Below, piece after piece: positions 50,836 through 59,719 of a DNA stretch of 64,000 bases (positions within the stretch are counted from its first letter, which is position 1; each line of letters opens with the position of its first letter). The DNA lies in assembly GCA_944390275.1 (NCBI GenBank), contig CALXPL010000002.1, positions 186,001-250,000 on the forward strand, written 5' to 3'. The notes beneath the pieces are model-generated. The model searched no databases, was not told the DNA's origin, and was given only the letters and a program-made list of their open reading frames with translations. The DNA comes from an uncultured Alphaproteobacteria bacterium. GTDB lineage: Bacteria > Pseudomonadota > Alphaproteobacteria > RF32 > CAG-239. A program made the translations under genes and the position numbers.

Positions 50836-52362
50836 TTATTTTTTAGCTAACTTATCATTCTTTTTTTCATACTTTGCAAATAAAGAATGGTAAGTTTTCT
50901 TTAGATCAGCAACTTGTGCTTTAAATTTGCGCAGGTTTTTTCCAGCCAAATTTTCTCCGGCAGCAGCTTTAATGCGTAACGGATTGACACGCCTACCGTT
51001 TTTGACAACTTCGTAGTGCAAATGCGGCCCTGTCGATAAACCAGTACTTCCGACATAACCGATAACCTGACCTTGTTTAACGCGTTTACCTGGGTGGATT
51101 CCTTTTGCGAATTTCCACATATGAGCATAAGCAGTTGAATACTCGCTGTTATGACGAATCTTTATATAATTACCATAACCGCCATTCCATTTTGCAGCTT
51201 GAACAACACCATCCCCTGCAGCATAAATAGCTGTTCCCTTAGGAGCGGCATAATCAACGCCCCAATGTACGATAATTTTCTTTTTAATAGGATGCCGCCT
51301 TTTTCCGAAAGGAGATGAAATACGGGCGGATTGAAAAGCAAGGGGCTTGCGATGTAAAGTTTTTTTCATAGCAAAACCCTTCTCATCATAATAATCGACT
51401 TGACCGGAACTGTCTTTAAAGCGATGTAAGGCGATTCTATCTTTCTTTAGTGTTAAAGCAGCGAAAAGAATATTACCGGTTTGAACGAGTTCACCGTTAG
51501 GAGTTAAGTGGTTTTCGTAGATGATTTCAAACTTATCGCCTTTTTTGACATCTCTGCGAAAATCAATAGAGTAAGAAAAGATGTTAATAAAGTTCGCGAT
51601 GATTTTGTTGGGAACCCCGGCTTTATGCATGGAATTAGAAAGAGTACCGTCAATAATTCCGTCAGCTGACTTTACTTCCAGAATCAAATCATCTTTTTCT
51701 TTTCTTGCTAAAAGGTTGTTATTTTCATCGCGTTCAACAATAAAACGTTGTCCGGGTTTTGGTTCAATTAAAATATTATCTAAAGAAATGAGTTGATTAA
51801 GTTCAGTATTAACTGTCGTTGTAATATTGATAATCTGTCCGGCTTTAAGATTTTCAGGAGCATAAACTTTTTTTAATTCCAAATAAACCCCATAAGCATC
51901 TTTGTATTCCATGCCGAGATTTGTTAAAATATTGATAAAAGTATCACCTTTTGAAAGTTTAATTTCATGTTCAATAACTTTGGTTGTTTCCTTGTAATTA
52001 ACCATTTCAAATAAAGAACGGATATTTTCCAAAGATTCTTCGGGATAAATATTATTTTCGTCAAGGTTATCACCCATAGAATTTTCGAGGAGAAGGTAAT
52101 CCATATTATTTTGAGGTGCGACGGAAGCATTAACATTGTTGTGATTAGCAATTGATAAAACAAAAGCAACAACTAAAAGAGTTGCATAGACAAGAGTCAT
52201 AATTTTGCTTTTATGTTTTAAAGCTGCATACTTGTTAAGTCTTTCAGCAAAAGGAATTTTATCTGTAGAATTTGATAAAAAAGCCTTTTTAGCCACACTC
52301 AAGAGATTATTGATGTGTGAGAACAGATTACGTAAATTTTGGTAAAAGTTAAAATTTTTCAT
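50836..52362 (-). CDS. MepM-like M23 peptidase with OapA-type domain
   Basis: 508 residues. A membrane span (IMTLVYATLLVVAFVLSIA, about 54-72) is followed by a periplasmic OapA/LysM-like domain (about 130-190, LSKGDTFINILTNLGM), a linker domain and the C-terminal M23 domain. Metal ligands are seen in HWGVDYAAPKGT (about 377) and HLHYEVVKNG, with YAHM. This order is that of E. coli MepM (YebA), an endopeptidase that opens cross-links so the wall can grow. Two paralogous M23 genes thus occur in the window, this one and the bactofilin partner. It has its own terminator. Confidence 0.92.
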   Translation of the reverse strand: MKNFNFYQNLRNLFSHINNLLSVAKKAFLSNSTDKIPFAERLNKYAALKHKSKIMTLVYATLLVVAFVLSIANHNNVNASVAPQNNMDYLLLENSMGDNLDENNIYPEESLENIRSLFEMVNYKETTKVIEHEIKLSKGDTFINILTNLGMEYKDAYGVYLELKKVYAPENLKAGQIINITTTVNTELNQLISLDNILIEPKPGQRFIVERDENNNLLARKEKDDLILEVKSADGIIDGTLSNSMHKAGVPNKIIANFINIFSYSIDFRRDVKKGDKFEIIYENHLTPNGELVQTGNILFAALTLKKDRIALHRFKDSSGQVDYYDEKGFAMKKTLHRKPLAFQSARISSPFGKRRHPIKKKIIVHWGVDYAAPKGTAIYAAGDGVVQAAKWNGGYGNYIKIRHNSEYSTAYAHMWKFAKGIHPGKRVKQGQVIGYVGSTGLSTGPHLHYEVVKNGRRVNPLRIKAAAGENLAGKNLRKFKAQVADLKKTYHSLFAKYEKKNDKLAKK

Positions 52363-52520
52363 ATGTAATACAAAACCTTATACGGTTAAAACCTGAAGAA
52401 AAATATAGCTTTGTTTTATCAAAAAACAAAGAAAATAATCACCCATATGTGTATAATTAAGTATAAATAGCGGAATAACGTTAAAAATTAGATAATTTAT
52501 AAAAAAAATAAAAAAAGTGC

Positions 52521-52549
52521 TTGCAATTATAAAAAAGCTCATGTATAAA
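52521..52549 (+). promoter_or_regulatory. Promoter of tRNA-Asp
   Basis: TTGCAA (52521-52526), a 17-bp spacer and TATAAA (52544-52549), 17 bp before the tRNA. Confidence 0.8.
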
Positions 52550-52565
52550 CAAAAACGAAATTGAT

Positions 52566-52642
52566 GGGGGCGTAGTTCAGTTGGTTAGAATACATGCCTG
52601 TCACGCATGGGGTCGCGAGTTCGAGCCTCGTCGCTCCCGCCA
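52566..52642 (+). tRNA. tRNA-Asp (anticodon GTC)
   Basis: 77 nt with encoded CCA. Acceptor GGGGGCG/CGCTCCC (one G-T pair), D-arm TAGTTCAGTTGGTTAGAA, anticodon loop CTGTCAC with GTC, T-arm GCGAGTTCGAGCCTCGT. It reads GAC and GAU. Confidence 0.98.
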
Positions 52643-52644
52643 TC

Positions 52645-52671
52645 AAAAGCCGGTTTAATCCGGTTTTTTTT
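52645..52671 (+). terminator. Terminator after tRNA-Asp
   Basis: CCGG (52650-52653) pairs with CCGG (52660-52663), extended by G-T and A-T pairs, followed by a T-run. Confidence 0.75.
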
Positions 52672-52699
52672 ATATCTGCAAAAGAAAAGGATAAGGGTT

Positions 52700-53125
52700 A
52701 TGGAAAACGCACAAGAACCAAAGCAAAGCCTTTTAAAGAGAATAAGCCTATTTTGTTTAAGAAATATCGTAAACCTTATATTTTTCCTATCGTTAAGTTA
52801 TTATGCGCTTGCGACATACATATTTGGAATTAATCCGATTACGAATAAAGTCATTATGATTGGTATTTTAATGTTATGGTTTTTTTGGTTTTTGGCCAGA
52901 ACATTATTTAAATTACTTTTTCTTTTATTGTTTGTTTTGGCAATAATATATGGCTGGTATTTATTTAGTACCAGAGAAAAGAGAAGTTGTGAAGAAGCCG
53001 GAAGATTTTGGAATGAGGAGCAACAAATCTGTGAAGATAAGAAGAGTATCATGGAACAAATACAAGATCTCTGGCAAAAATATTTTTCAATTAAGGTAGC
53101 AAAACAAGAAGAAAAAAAGAATTGA
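52700..53125 (+). CDS. Hypothetical small membrane protein
   Basis: 141 residues from the ATG at 52700 (AAGGATAAGGGTT upstream). Two or three membrane spans: about 22-45 (IVNLIFFLSLSYYALATYI), about 50-66 and 70-88 (FKLLFLLLFVLAIIYGWYL). The C-terminal tail has two cysteines (CEEAG and QQICEDK) in a short charged loop and ends in a Lys/Glu-rich coil. No family recognised. It follows the tRNA-Asp terminator by 28 bp and may share the promoter by read-through. Confidence 0.65.
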   Translation: MENAQEPKQSLLKRISLFCLRNIVNLIFFLSLSYYALATYIFGINPITNKVIMIGILMLWFFWFLARTLFKLLFLLLFVLAIIYGWYLFSTREKRSCEEAGRFWNEEQQICEDKKSIMEQIQDLWQKYFSIKVAKQEEKKN

Positions 53126-53175
53126 AAACGAGAGAAAAAGACAATACAATAACTCTTTCATGAAGGAGCAAACAG

Positions 53176-53580
53176 ATGCGTCAATTTTCACCACAATTTG
53201 AAATTATAAATAAAATAAAATCTATCGTCAAAAAAACAGGAAACCTCTTAGGCGCGACTAATCAAGGAATAACGTCTGCAATAGCGCGAAAGATACAGCG
53301 TACGGCTTATGAGGTAAGCCGTCATAAAGAGAAAGATGCTTATACACCGCCATATTTATGGATAGCAGAAGAATTGCAATCGAAAGATATTCAAATTTTT
53401 AAAGCGGCAGTAAGTTATTTAGCCAATATAGCCGTTAATGAACATAAATATACGCAAGAAATTATTACTATTTTAAAGCATAATGGAAATTCAGATATTA
53501 TAGAAAAAGATGAGTATATCAGGAACAAAGTTCAGTGGATAAAAAACATGGTTCAGCAAAAGAAAGAAAACAATCTATAA
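53176..53580 (+). CDS. Hypothetical basic helical protein
   Basis: 134 residues, mostly helical, basic, no membrane span or signal. Motif-like stretches IARKIQRTAYEVSRHKEKDAY and YLWIAEELQSKDIQIFKAAV are not from a family I know. AAGGAGCAAACAG precedes the ATG. It lies 50 bp after the small membrane protein gene in the same direction and ends 13 bp before the stop of a convergent gene, with no terminator in the short gap. Confidence 0.65.
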   Translation: MRQFSPQFEIINKIKSIVKKTGNLLGATNQGITSAIARKIQRTAYEVSRHKEKDAYTPPYLWIAEELQSKDIQIFKAAVSYLANIAVNEHKYTQEIITILKHNGNSDIIEKDEYIRNKVQWIKNMVQQKKENNL

Positions 53581-53593
53581 AAATCTGAAAGAA

Positions 53594-54976
53594 TTAACGA
53601 TCCCACGGTAAAGTATTTTTATTAATGGTATAAATATTTCCCTCATTGGGAAAGTTATACCATGTATATACAATGTTAACATCAGGAGCATGAGTATCCC
53701 ACGGATTAAATTTATCAATAATTTGACTATGAAGGTTTGTTATAAAAACCGAGCGTAAAGTATTATCAATTTTTAGAGCATATTTATCGGAAAAGTTTGG
53801 CTTTGTTGCAATATTGGCAACCATAATTCCGCCATCGGCGACATGATTTTTAACGCGTGAAAAATATTCATGAGTAATTAAAGAAGGACTAGGTGTAATA
53901 GAAGAATAAGAATCAAGAATGACGAGATCAAATTTTTCAGAATTTTCATTTAGAAATTGATTAGCATCGTGAGCAACAAATTTTTTATTTTTGCTCAAAG
54001 GAATACCTAAAAAGTGTTTTTCGGCATGAAATTTGATTGTATTGTCAATGTCAACATAGGTATAATCATTAAATATGTCATCTTTTCCCATAGTAAAGCC
54101 GCCGGCTCCTAAAACTAAAATTTTATGTTTTTTGTTTTTGGGTAAGGTTTTAATGAATTGATTTTCAATAAAGACAACATACTGAAATAACAAATTTTCA
54201 TCTTGAGAAATTTTAGAAGCAAAGGTATCGTTAAGAATCATTAATTTTGATTTTCCCTTATCAACATTAAGAATAGCAATAGTTGATACGGCATTATTTT
54301 CAACGATTCCGAAAATCTTTTCAAGAAGCAAAGAATGATTAAGAATAAGCGCGATAAGAGGAATAAATATCCATGTAAATAAGTGAAATTTTTTAGCAAA
54401 AAATGAGGCGGTTAAGATGCAAAGGACGACAAGAAAAACGATAGTGTAATTAACACCGATAAAGGGCATTAGGACAAGTGTCGATAACAAAGATCCCAAG
54501 ACCGAACCAAGTGTATCGACTGCCAAAATTCTACCGGTATAATTACGGTTATATTTATGTAAATAGCGGCATAATAAAGAAGTAATATTTCCAAAGAAAT
54601 AGGCTGGAAAAGAAAGAAAAATCAAACAAAAAAGAAAAGTTCTTAAAGGGGCATTTTGTATATGGAGTAAATAAAAGCAAGAAAAATAAGCAGCAAGTAA
54701 AACAAAACTGGAAGCAAGGATTAAAAAACAGGCAAGTCGAATAAAAGAAGAATAGATTTTTTTTCTGACTGGTAAGAAAGTTAAGGAAACAGTTGAACCG
54801 TGATAGTATCCCCAAGCCATAAAGGACATAATGCAACCGATAATGATAGCTGTTGTAACCACTGTAGTTCCGACAAAAGTGCTAAGCTGACGGATAACGA
54901 CGAGTTCTGTTGCCAAACTGCAAAATCCACTAATAAAAATAGCAGCAAGTAGAAGAAATTTAATTTTTTGATTCAT
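53594..54976 (-). CDS. Membrane protein with spermidine synthase-like domain
   Basis: 460 residues. About seven N-terminal spans (up to about residue 220, for example VVIRQLSTFVGTTVVTTAII) are followed by a class I methyltransferase-like fold of the spermidine synthase family: ILVLGAGGFTMG (motif I, near 280), YVDIDNTIK and FDLVILDSYSS. This membrane-plus-synthase plan is common in Proteobacteria; polyamine synthesis is not proven for it and the aminopropyl-acceptor residues cannot be verified. It stands alone with an open 5' side. Confidence 0.8.
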   Translation of the reverse strand: MNQKIKFLLLAAIFISGFCSLATELVVIRQLSTFVGTTVVTTAIIIGCIMSFMAWGYYHGSTVSLTFLPVRKKIYSSFIRLACFLILASSFVLLAAYFSCFYLLHIQNAPLRTFLFCLIFLSFPAYFFGNITSLLCRYLHKYNRNYTGRILAVDTLGSVLGSLLSTLVLMPFIGVNYTIVFLVVLCILTASFFAKKFHLFTWIFIPLIALILNHSLLLEKIFGIVENNAVSTIAILNVDKGKSKLMILNDTFASKISQDENLLFQYVVFIENQFIKTLPKNKKHKILVLGAGGFTMGKDDIFNDYTYVDIDNTIKFHAEKHFLGIPLSKNKKFVAHDANQFLNENSEKFDLVILDSYSSITPSPSLITHEYFSRVKNHVADGGIMVANIATKPNFSDKYALKIDNTLRSVFITNLHSQIIDKFNPWDTHAPDVNIVYTWYNFPNEGNIYTINKNTLPWDR

Positions 54977-54990
54977 GTTTTTTCCAACAA

Positions 54991-55020
54991 AAAAACAACC
55001 TTAAAAGTTAAGGTTGTTTT
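54991..55020 (-). terminator. Terminator after the DUF192 lipoprotein gene
   Basis: A 13-bp stem centred on CAACCTTAA/TTAAGGTTG (54992-55004, 55008-55020) with a 3-nt loop and a T-run on the minus strand. It lies 16 bp after the stop of the DUF192 gene. Confidence 0.85.
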
Positions 55021-55036
55021 AGATTAACAAATAAGA

Positions 55037-55690
55037 TTATTTAGCATTAGTTGATGTATCGTTAATAACGGTTTCACCGCTGGTTCCGTCATCAACCAAA
55101 GATTCATCATCGGAAATATCTTCTACTTCTGTCTCAGCGTCTTCAATTTCTTGAATATCAGCTAATTCTTCTTCATCTAAGACGACTTCAGGAGATGAAT
55201 TCATATTAGATTCGCTAGCTTCATTTTTATTTTTATGAGCATTATTATTAAAGAAAGCATGCTTAACCGTATCACCTGTTTTTATGTTATATTTTTTCAC
55301 ATCACCGGCATTAAGTTCAATAACGGCATTTGCCGGAACGGGAGAAGAAATGATTTCAGTAGAATTAGGTTTAGCATTTTCAAAAATCCAAACGACCGTA
55401 CCGTCATTAACAAAAATCATATCCAAAGGGATAAGAGTATCTTTCATCCACATACCGATATGCTCATAACCTTTGAGATTAAAAATCATACCATGCTTAT
55501 CTTCAAGAGTTTCTCGATTCATTAATCCTTTTTGCAATTCTTCGGGAGAAACCGCGTTTTCAACAATCAAATCAACGGTTTTTCCATCCGTAGAAATGAT
55601 TGATAAATTGTAATCGGCAGCCTGTTCATCATTTTTTGAGCAAGAAACGATAAGAAAAACGGCTAAAAATAGTTTAATAAACTTAGACAT
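55037..55690 (-). CDS. DUF192-family lipoprotein
   Basis: 217 residues. The lipobox LIVSC (Cys about residue 17) sends the protein to the envelope. The DUF192 domain follows: ELQKGLMNRETLEDKHGMIF, MWMKDTLIPLDMIFVN (about 80-95) and PANAVIELNAGD. The C-terminal 60 residues are acidic and disordered (repeated E, D, S), which is unusual and may interact with other envelope proteins. The function of DUF192 is unknown. It begins 2 bp after the stop of the SocA-like gene, so the two share a transcript. Confidence 0.88.
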   Translation of the reverse strand: MSKFIKLFLAVFLIVSCSKNDEQAADYNLSIISTDGKTVDLIVENAVSPEELQKGLMNRETLEDKHGMIFNLKGYEHIGMWMKDTLIPLDMIFVNDGTVVWIFENAKPNSTEIISSPVPANAVIELNAGDVKKYNIKTGDTVKHAFFNNNAHKNKNEASESNMNSSPEVVLDEEELADIQEIEDAETEVEDISDDESLVDDGTSGETVINDTSTNAK

Positions 55691-55692
55691 AG

Positions 55693-56241
55693 CTAACCCC
55701 CATGTTTAGAAGTGAGTTCAGAAACTCTTTTAGGTAACCATTGAGAAACGACAACGGGTCCGTTAAGAGAGTTTAAAATTTTTTTCTCAGTACAATTAAT
55801 GACATCTATTTTACTATTCTTATTTAAAGATTCAACAAGAGATTTAAAATCGAGAATAATTTTTTTATTTTTTTGATGATATTCACGATATATATTAAAG
55901 TTTTTAATTAAAGTTTCAAGTTTTTCAGTCGATAATGAGGCAAACTCATTCCAAACGGAATTAAGAAAGGTGTTGATTTCGGAAGAAAAAGAAATTTTCG
56001 GTAAAAGAGGTCGTCCGAGATGAAGGATTTTCTTAAGATTTGGTTCATAGATACCAGAATCATCACAAACGAATACAGTAGGAACCAAAGGTACTTTTTT
56101 GTAGAATTCGGCATATTTAATTTGGGCAAGAAAAATTAAACATTGTGTTTTCGTATTATCAATGTTACAGTTTTCATCTGCAGCTTTATCAAAGAACCAA
56201 TAAGCCAAATCAATAACATTATCGAGTTTTGAGATAAGCAT
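55693..56241 (-). CDS. SocA-like protein (Panacea, DUF4065 type)
   Basis: 182 residues. The start (VIDLAYWFFDKAADENCNID then LIFLAQIKYAEFY) matches the DUF4065/Panacea pattern: IA.YF.DKA...G..I...KLQKLLYFAQ, although the LQKL core is changed to TQCLIF. In Caulobacter, SocA of this family is the adaptor that delivers its toxin SocB to ClpXP; Panacea domains are common antitoxins. No small toxin gene is visible next to it, and it is instead coupled to the DUF192 lipoprotein gene. The match is by eye. Confidence 0.55.
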   Translation of the reverse strand: MLISKLDNVIDLAYWFFDKAADENCNIDNTKTQCLIFLAQIKYAEFYKKVPLVPTVFVCDDSGIYEPNLKKILHLGRPLLPKISFSSEINTFLNSVWNEFASLSTEKLETLIKNFNIYREYHQKNKKIILDFKSLVESLNKNSKIDVINCTEKKILNSLNGPVVVSQWLPKRVSELTSKHGG

Positions 56242-56427
56242 TAATTATCAACCTCTTATATTTTTAAACTTAACAAAAAGTATAAAGAAATTGAACAAAA
56301 AAAACAATACGAAAAATGAAAATGATTTTTTTTGCATTATTTCCTTTTTTAACTTGTGTTAAGGAATATAATATTATATCTATATACAGAAGAAATTTAT
56401 TTAATTCATTCATTGATAGGTTCGGCA

Positions 56428-57171
56428 ATGTCTTTATTAAAAAAAATTAGTTTTTTGGGATTATTTGTATTTTTAGCCTCATGTTCAACCCCGGCAATGT
56501 TTCCGGATATTTCGGATGAAGTCGATGGAATAAAGAAAAGTGAAGGGCTTGCATCGGACGGAGCTCGTCGAGCAAGTATTCCCGAAGAAGATGTTAAAGA
56601 AAATGAACAATCAGAAGAAGCAGCAAAACCGACTGGATTTATGAGTAAGGCAGAATCCTTAGAGGCAACGGCAACAAAGCCGGTAGAAACAGATGAAGAG
56701 GATTATGCATCATCAGAGAAAAAAGAAGAACTCGAAATAGCAGAGCAGAACCCAGAGATAGAAGCTAAAGGAGACATTGAAGCAGCAGATTCGGAAGAAG
56801 AGTTTGTTCCGAGTGTAACTTATCGTTTAGCGACTTTTTACTTTAACAACGGTAGTTCAAATTTAAGTTCGGAAGAAAAACAAGAAATACGAGAAATAGT
56901 CAAGACAGCAAAAAAGCATAACGGAAAAATCAGAGTTGTAGGTTATGCATCAAGCCGTACAAGAAATACGGATATAGTCAATCACAAATTAATGAACTTC
57001 CGAGTATCGCAAGCACGAGCGGATTCGGTTGCCCAAGCATTAATTAAAGCAGGCCTACCAAAACAGGATATAACGGTTGAAGCATTATCCGATTCGAACC
57101 CGGCATATTTGGAAGTGATGCCGGAAGGAGAAAGATTAAACCGCCGCGCAGAGGTTTATATCAGCTATTAG
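56428..57171 (+). CDS. OmpA-family lipoprotein
   Basis: 247 residues from the ATG at 56428. The lipobox FLASC (Cys about residue 17) marks an outer-membrane lipoprotein. An acidic, disordered middle (Glu, Ala, Thr-rich; about 30-125) leads to a C-terminal OmpA domain with TFYFNNGSSNLSSEEKQEI, VVGYASSRTRN, NFRVSQARADSVAQALI and RLNRRAEVYI. This part binds peptidoglycan. It resembles Pal/YiaD-type proteins but has a longer linker. The gene precedes recJ by 28 bp. Confidence 0.88.
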   Translation: MSLLKKISFLGLFVFLASCSTPAMFPDISDEVDGIKKSEGLASDGARRASIPEEDVKENEQSEEAAKPTGFMSKAESLEATATKPVETDEEDYASSEKKEELEIAEQNPEIEAKGDIEAADSEEEFVPSVTYRLATFYFNNGSSNLSSEEKQEIREIVKTAKKHNGKIRVVGYASSRTRNTDIVNHKLMNFRVSQARADSVAQALIKAGLPKQDITVEALSDSNPAYLEVMPEGERLNRRAEVYISY

Positions 57172-57199
57172 ATATCGTATAGAAAAAGAAAGGTTTTGA

Positions 57200-58969
57200 G
57201 TGGATAAAGAATCAAAAGATGAAAAATCTTTAGGGGGAAATTTATGGAAAATTCTTCCCGTAGATGAGAAACGTGCTGAATATATATCCCAAAGATATAA
57301 TCTTCCATACATTATATCCAAAATAGTCGCTGTTAGAGGAATAGCCACAGAAGATATAGAAAAATTTTTATTTCCGAAATTGCAAAATTTAATGCCGGAC
57401 CCGCATTGTTTAAAAGACATGAAAAAAGCGGCATCACGCTTGGCAAAAGCCATAATTGATAAAGAAAGAATAGGGATAATCGGAGATTATGATGTTGACG
57501 GAGCGACCTCGACATCCGTAATGCGCTTATTTTTAGAGCAAAATGGCATACAGCCATTAGTGCATATACCGGAAAGGGAAGAAGGTTATGGGCCGAGTTG
57601 CCAAGCCTTTGATGAATTTAAAGAAAAAGGATGCCATTTTGTCATAACAGTGGATTGTGGAACAACGGCATTTGAAGTTTTTGATTATGCGCAATCGCAA
57701 GGCTTTGAAGTAATAGTAATAGACCATCATGAGGCAGAGGTAAAACTTCCCCAAGTTTATGCTCTTGTAAATCCCAAAAGGTTAGATGAAGAAAATGACT
57801 ATGAATATTTAAAATATTTAGCAGCGGTAGGAGTAGTTTTTCTAACGATTGTTGCGGTAAATCGTGAGCTAAGGGAACAAGGTTATTACAAAGATAAAGC
57901 AGAGCCGAATTTGATGAATCTATTAGATTTAGTTTCTTTAGGAACAGTATGTGATGTTGTTCCTTTATTGGGATTAAATCGCGCCTATGTCCGCCAAGGG
58001 CTTAAAGTCATGTCAAAACGTCAGAATATCGGATTGAAGGCTTTAATAGATAAATCAGGTATTCAAGAAGCCCCTGGAGCATTTCATCTAGGTTATGTTT
58101 TAGGTCCGAGAATCAATGCCTGCGGCAGAGTTGGAGAGGCATCTTTAGGCAACAAACTCTTGTGTGCCAAAACGAGTCAGGAAGCGGAAATTTTAGCTGA
58201 AAAATTAAATGATTTTAACAATCAAAGAAAAGAAATAGAAGCCTATGTATTGCTAAAAGCGATTGAGATACTCGAGAGTACGCCGCAAGAATATCCGATA
58301 GCTTTTGTTAGCGGTAAAGACTGGCATCAAGGAGTAATCGGTATTGTTGCAGGAAAATTAAAAGAGCGTTACAACGTTCCGTCTTTTGTTATGTCAATAG
58401 AAGCAGATGAGGTAAAAGGTTCCGCGCGTTCGATTCCGGGAATAGATTTGGGAGCACTGGTCATGTCCGCGAAAGAGAAGGGTATTTTAAGTAAAGGAGG
58501 CGGGCATATAATGGCCGCGGGATTTTCTTTAAATGAGGATAAGATAGAAGAATTTAAACGTTTTGCCGGAGAATATGTTAAAGAGCATTTAGGAGATGAA
58601 ACAATAACACCAGTCATTGAGATTGACAGTCAGGTAGATATAGCAGGAATCAACGAAGATTTAGCAGAAAAGCTGGAGTTATTGGAGCCCTATGGTTCAG
58701 GAAACAGCGAACCGAAGTTGCTCATTCCATCGGTCAGAATAAGTAAAGCGAGTATTGTTGGAAATGGACATATTCGTTGTTATTTAGGGTCGTTAAAGGG
58801 CGGTAGTATTAAAGCCATGGCGTTCCGGGTTGGAGATACAGAGTTAGGCAAAGCAATGCTCACAGCCAATGGAGAAAGTTATGATGTTGTCGGCGTTTTA
58901 CGACGCGACACGTGGCAGGGACGTAATTCAATACAGTTTATTATAGAAGATGCAAAGAGGCACAAATAA
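57200..58969 (+). CDS. recJ: Single-stranded-DNA exonuclease RecJ
   Basis: 589 residues from a GTG at 57200 (AAAGG upstream). RecJ degrades single-stranded DNA 5' to 3' in mismatch repair and RecF recombination. The DHH phosphoesterase motifs are IIGDYDVDGATSTSV (about 94-108), VIDHHEAEV (about 174-182) and GTVCDVVPL; the DHHA1 block is KGGGHIMAAGFSL (about 433) and the OB domain ends the protein. Length is that of the family. Its stop overlaps the DUF502 start (TAATG). Confidence 0.96.
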   Translation: MDKESKDEKSLGGNLWKILPVDEKRAEYISQRYNLPYIISKIVAVRGIATEDIEKFLFPKLQNLMPDPHCLKDMKKAASRLAKAIIDKERIGIIGDYDVDGATSTSVMRLFLEQNGIQPLVHIPEREEGYGPSCQAFDEFKEKGCHFVITVDCGTTAFEVFDYAQSQGFEVIVIDHHEAEVKLPQVYALVNPKRLDEENDYEYLKYLAAVGVVFLTIVAVNRELREQGYYKDKAEPNLMNLLDLVSLGTVCDVVPLLGLNRAYVRQGLKVMSKRQNIGLKALIDKSGIQEAPGAFHLGYVLGPRINACGRVGEASLGNKLLCAKTSQEAEILAEKLNDFNNQRKEIEAYVLLKAIEILESTPQEYPIAFVSGKDWHQGVIGIVAGKLKERYNVPSFVMSIEADEVKGSARSIPGIDLGALVMSAKEKGILSKGGGHIMAAGFSLNEDKIEEFKRFAGEYVKEHLGDETITPVIEIDSQVDIAGINEDLAEKLELLEPYGSGNSEPKLLIPSVRISKASIVGNGHIRCYLGSLKGGSIKAMAFRVGDTELGKAMLTANGESYDVVGVLRRDTWQGRNSIQFIIEDAKRHK

Positions 58970-59664
58970 TGGAAAAAGAATTAAAATCAAGAGCAAAACA
59001 TATAAAAAAGATAAGATTAGAAAGAGAGCGAGCAGTTTTTATGAAATTGGGAGCAAAGTTACGTGCCTATTTTTTTACGGGAATATTGGTAACGGCACCG
59101 GTTTCAATAACTTTTTATATGGCGTATAAAATATTTGTTTGGATAGATGTATCGGTAAACAAGTTAATACCTCCGGAAATTATAGAACATTATAACATTC
59201 CGTTAACGACGATACCGGGGTTAGGAATAGCAATTTTAATTTTAGGCATGATATTTGTAGGAATGTTTGCCGCGGGATTTGTTGGAAGATTTTTTGTGCA
59301 TTTGGGAGATTGGATAGTTCGCCGCCTACCGATAATTTCAAGTATTTATTCGTTGTTAAAGCAAGTTTTTGAAACCATATTTTCCAATAAGACCCAATCG
59401 TTTAATAAATGTGTTTTATTGGAATATCCGCGCAAAGGAATATGGATATTGGGTTTTGTAAGTGCAGCGACCAAAGGAGAAGTTAGAAAGAAAGTGGATG
59501 AAGACATGTTGAGTGTTTTTATTCCGACAACCCCCAATCCGACATCAGGATTTTTAATTTTTGTACCTAAAAAAGATACAATAGCATTAGATATGAGTGT
59601 GGAAGAAGGTTTAAAATATGTCATCTCATGTGGAATAGTTGAACCCGATACAAAGAAAAAGTAA
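58969..59664 (+). CDS. DUF502-family membrane protein
   Basis: 231 residues. Two membrane spans (about 24-48, FFTGILVTAPVSITFYMAYK; and about 82-108, GIAILILGMIFVGMFAAGFV) and the family blocks RLPIISSIYSLLKQVFETIF, LLEYPRKGIWILGFVS and FIPTTPNPTSGFLIFVPK identify DUF502. The family is widespread, with no settled function. It is coupled to recJ by a one-base overlap. An inverted repeat at 59672-59693 follows. Confidence 0.9.
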   Translation: MEKELKSRAKHIKKIRLERERAVFMKLGAKLRAYFFTGILVTAPVSITFYMAYKIFVWIDVSVNKLIPPEIIEHYNIPLTTIPGLGIAILILGMIFVGMFAAGFVGRFFVHLGDWIVRRLPIISSIYSLLKQVFETIFSNKTQSFNKCVLLEYPRKGIWILGFVSAATKGEVRKKVDEDMLSVFIPTTPNPTSGFLIFVPKKDTIALDMSVEEGLKYVISCGIVEPDTKKK

Positions 59665-59671
59665 TAAGCAT

Positions 59672-59693
59672 AAGGCTCTCAAAAGAGAGCCTT
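59672..59693. terminator. Hairpin after the DUF502 gene
   Basis: Perfect 9-bp stem AAGGCTCTC/GAGAGCCTT with loop AAAA, but no T-run on either side; a weak or factor-aided terminator. Confidence 0.5.
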
Positions 59694-59719
59694 AAAGGGG
59701 AAAGTGTGATAAGTGAAGA

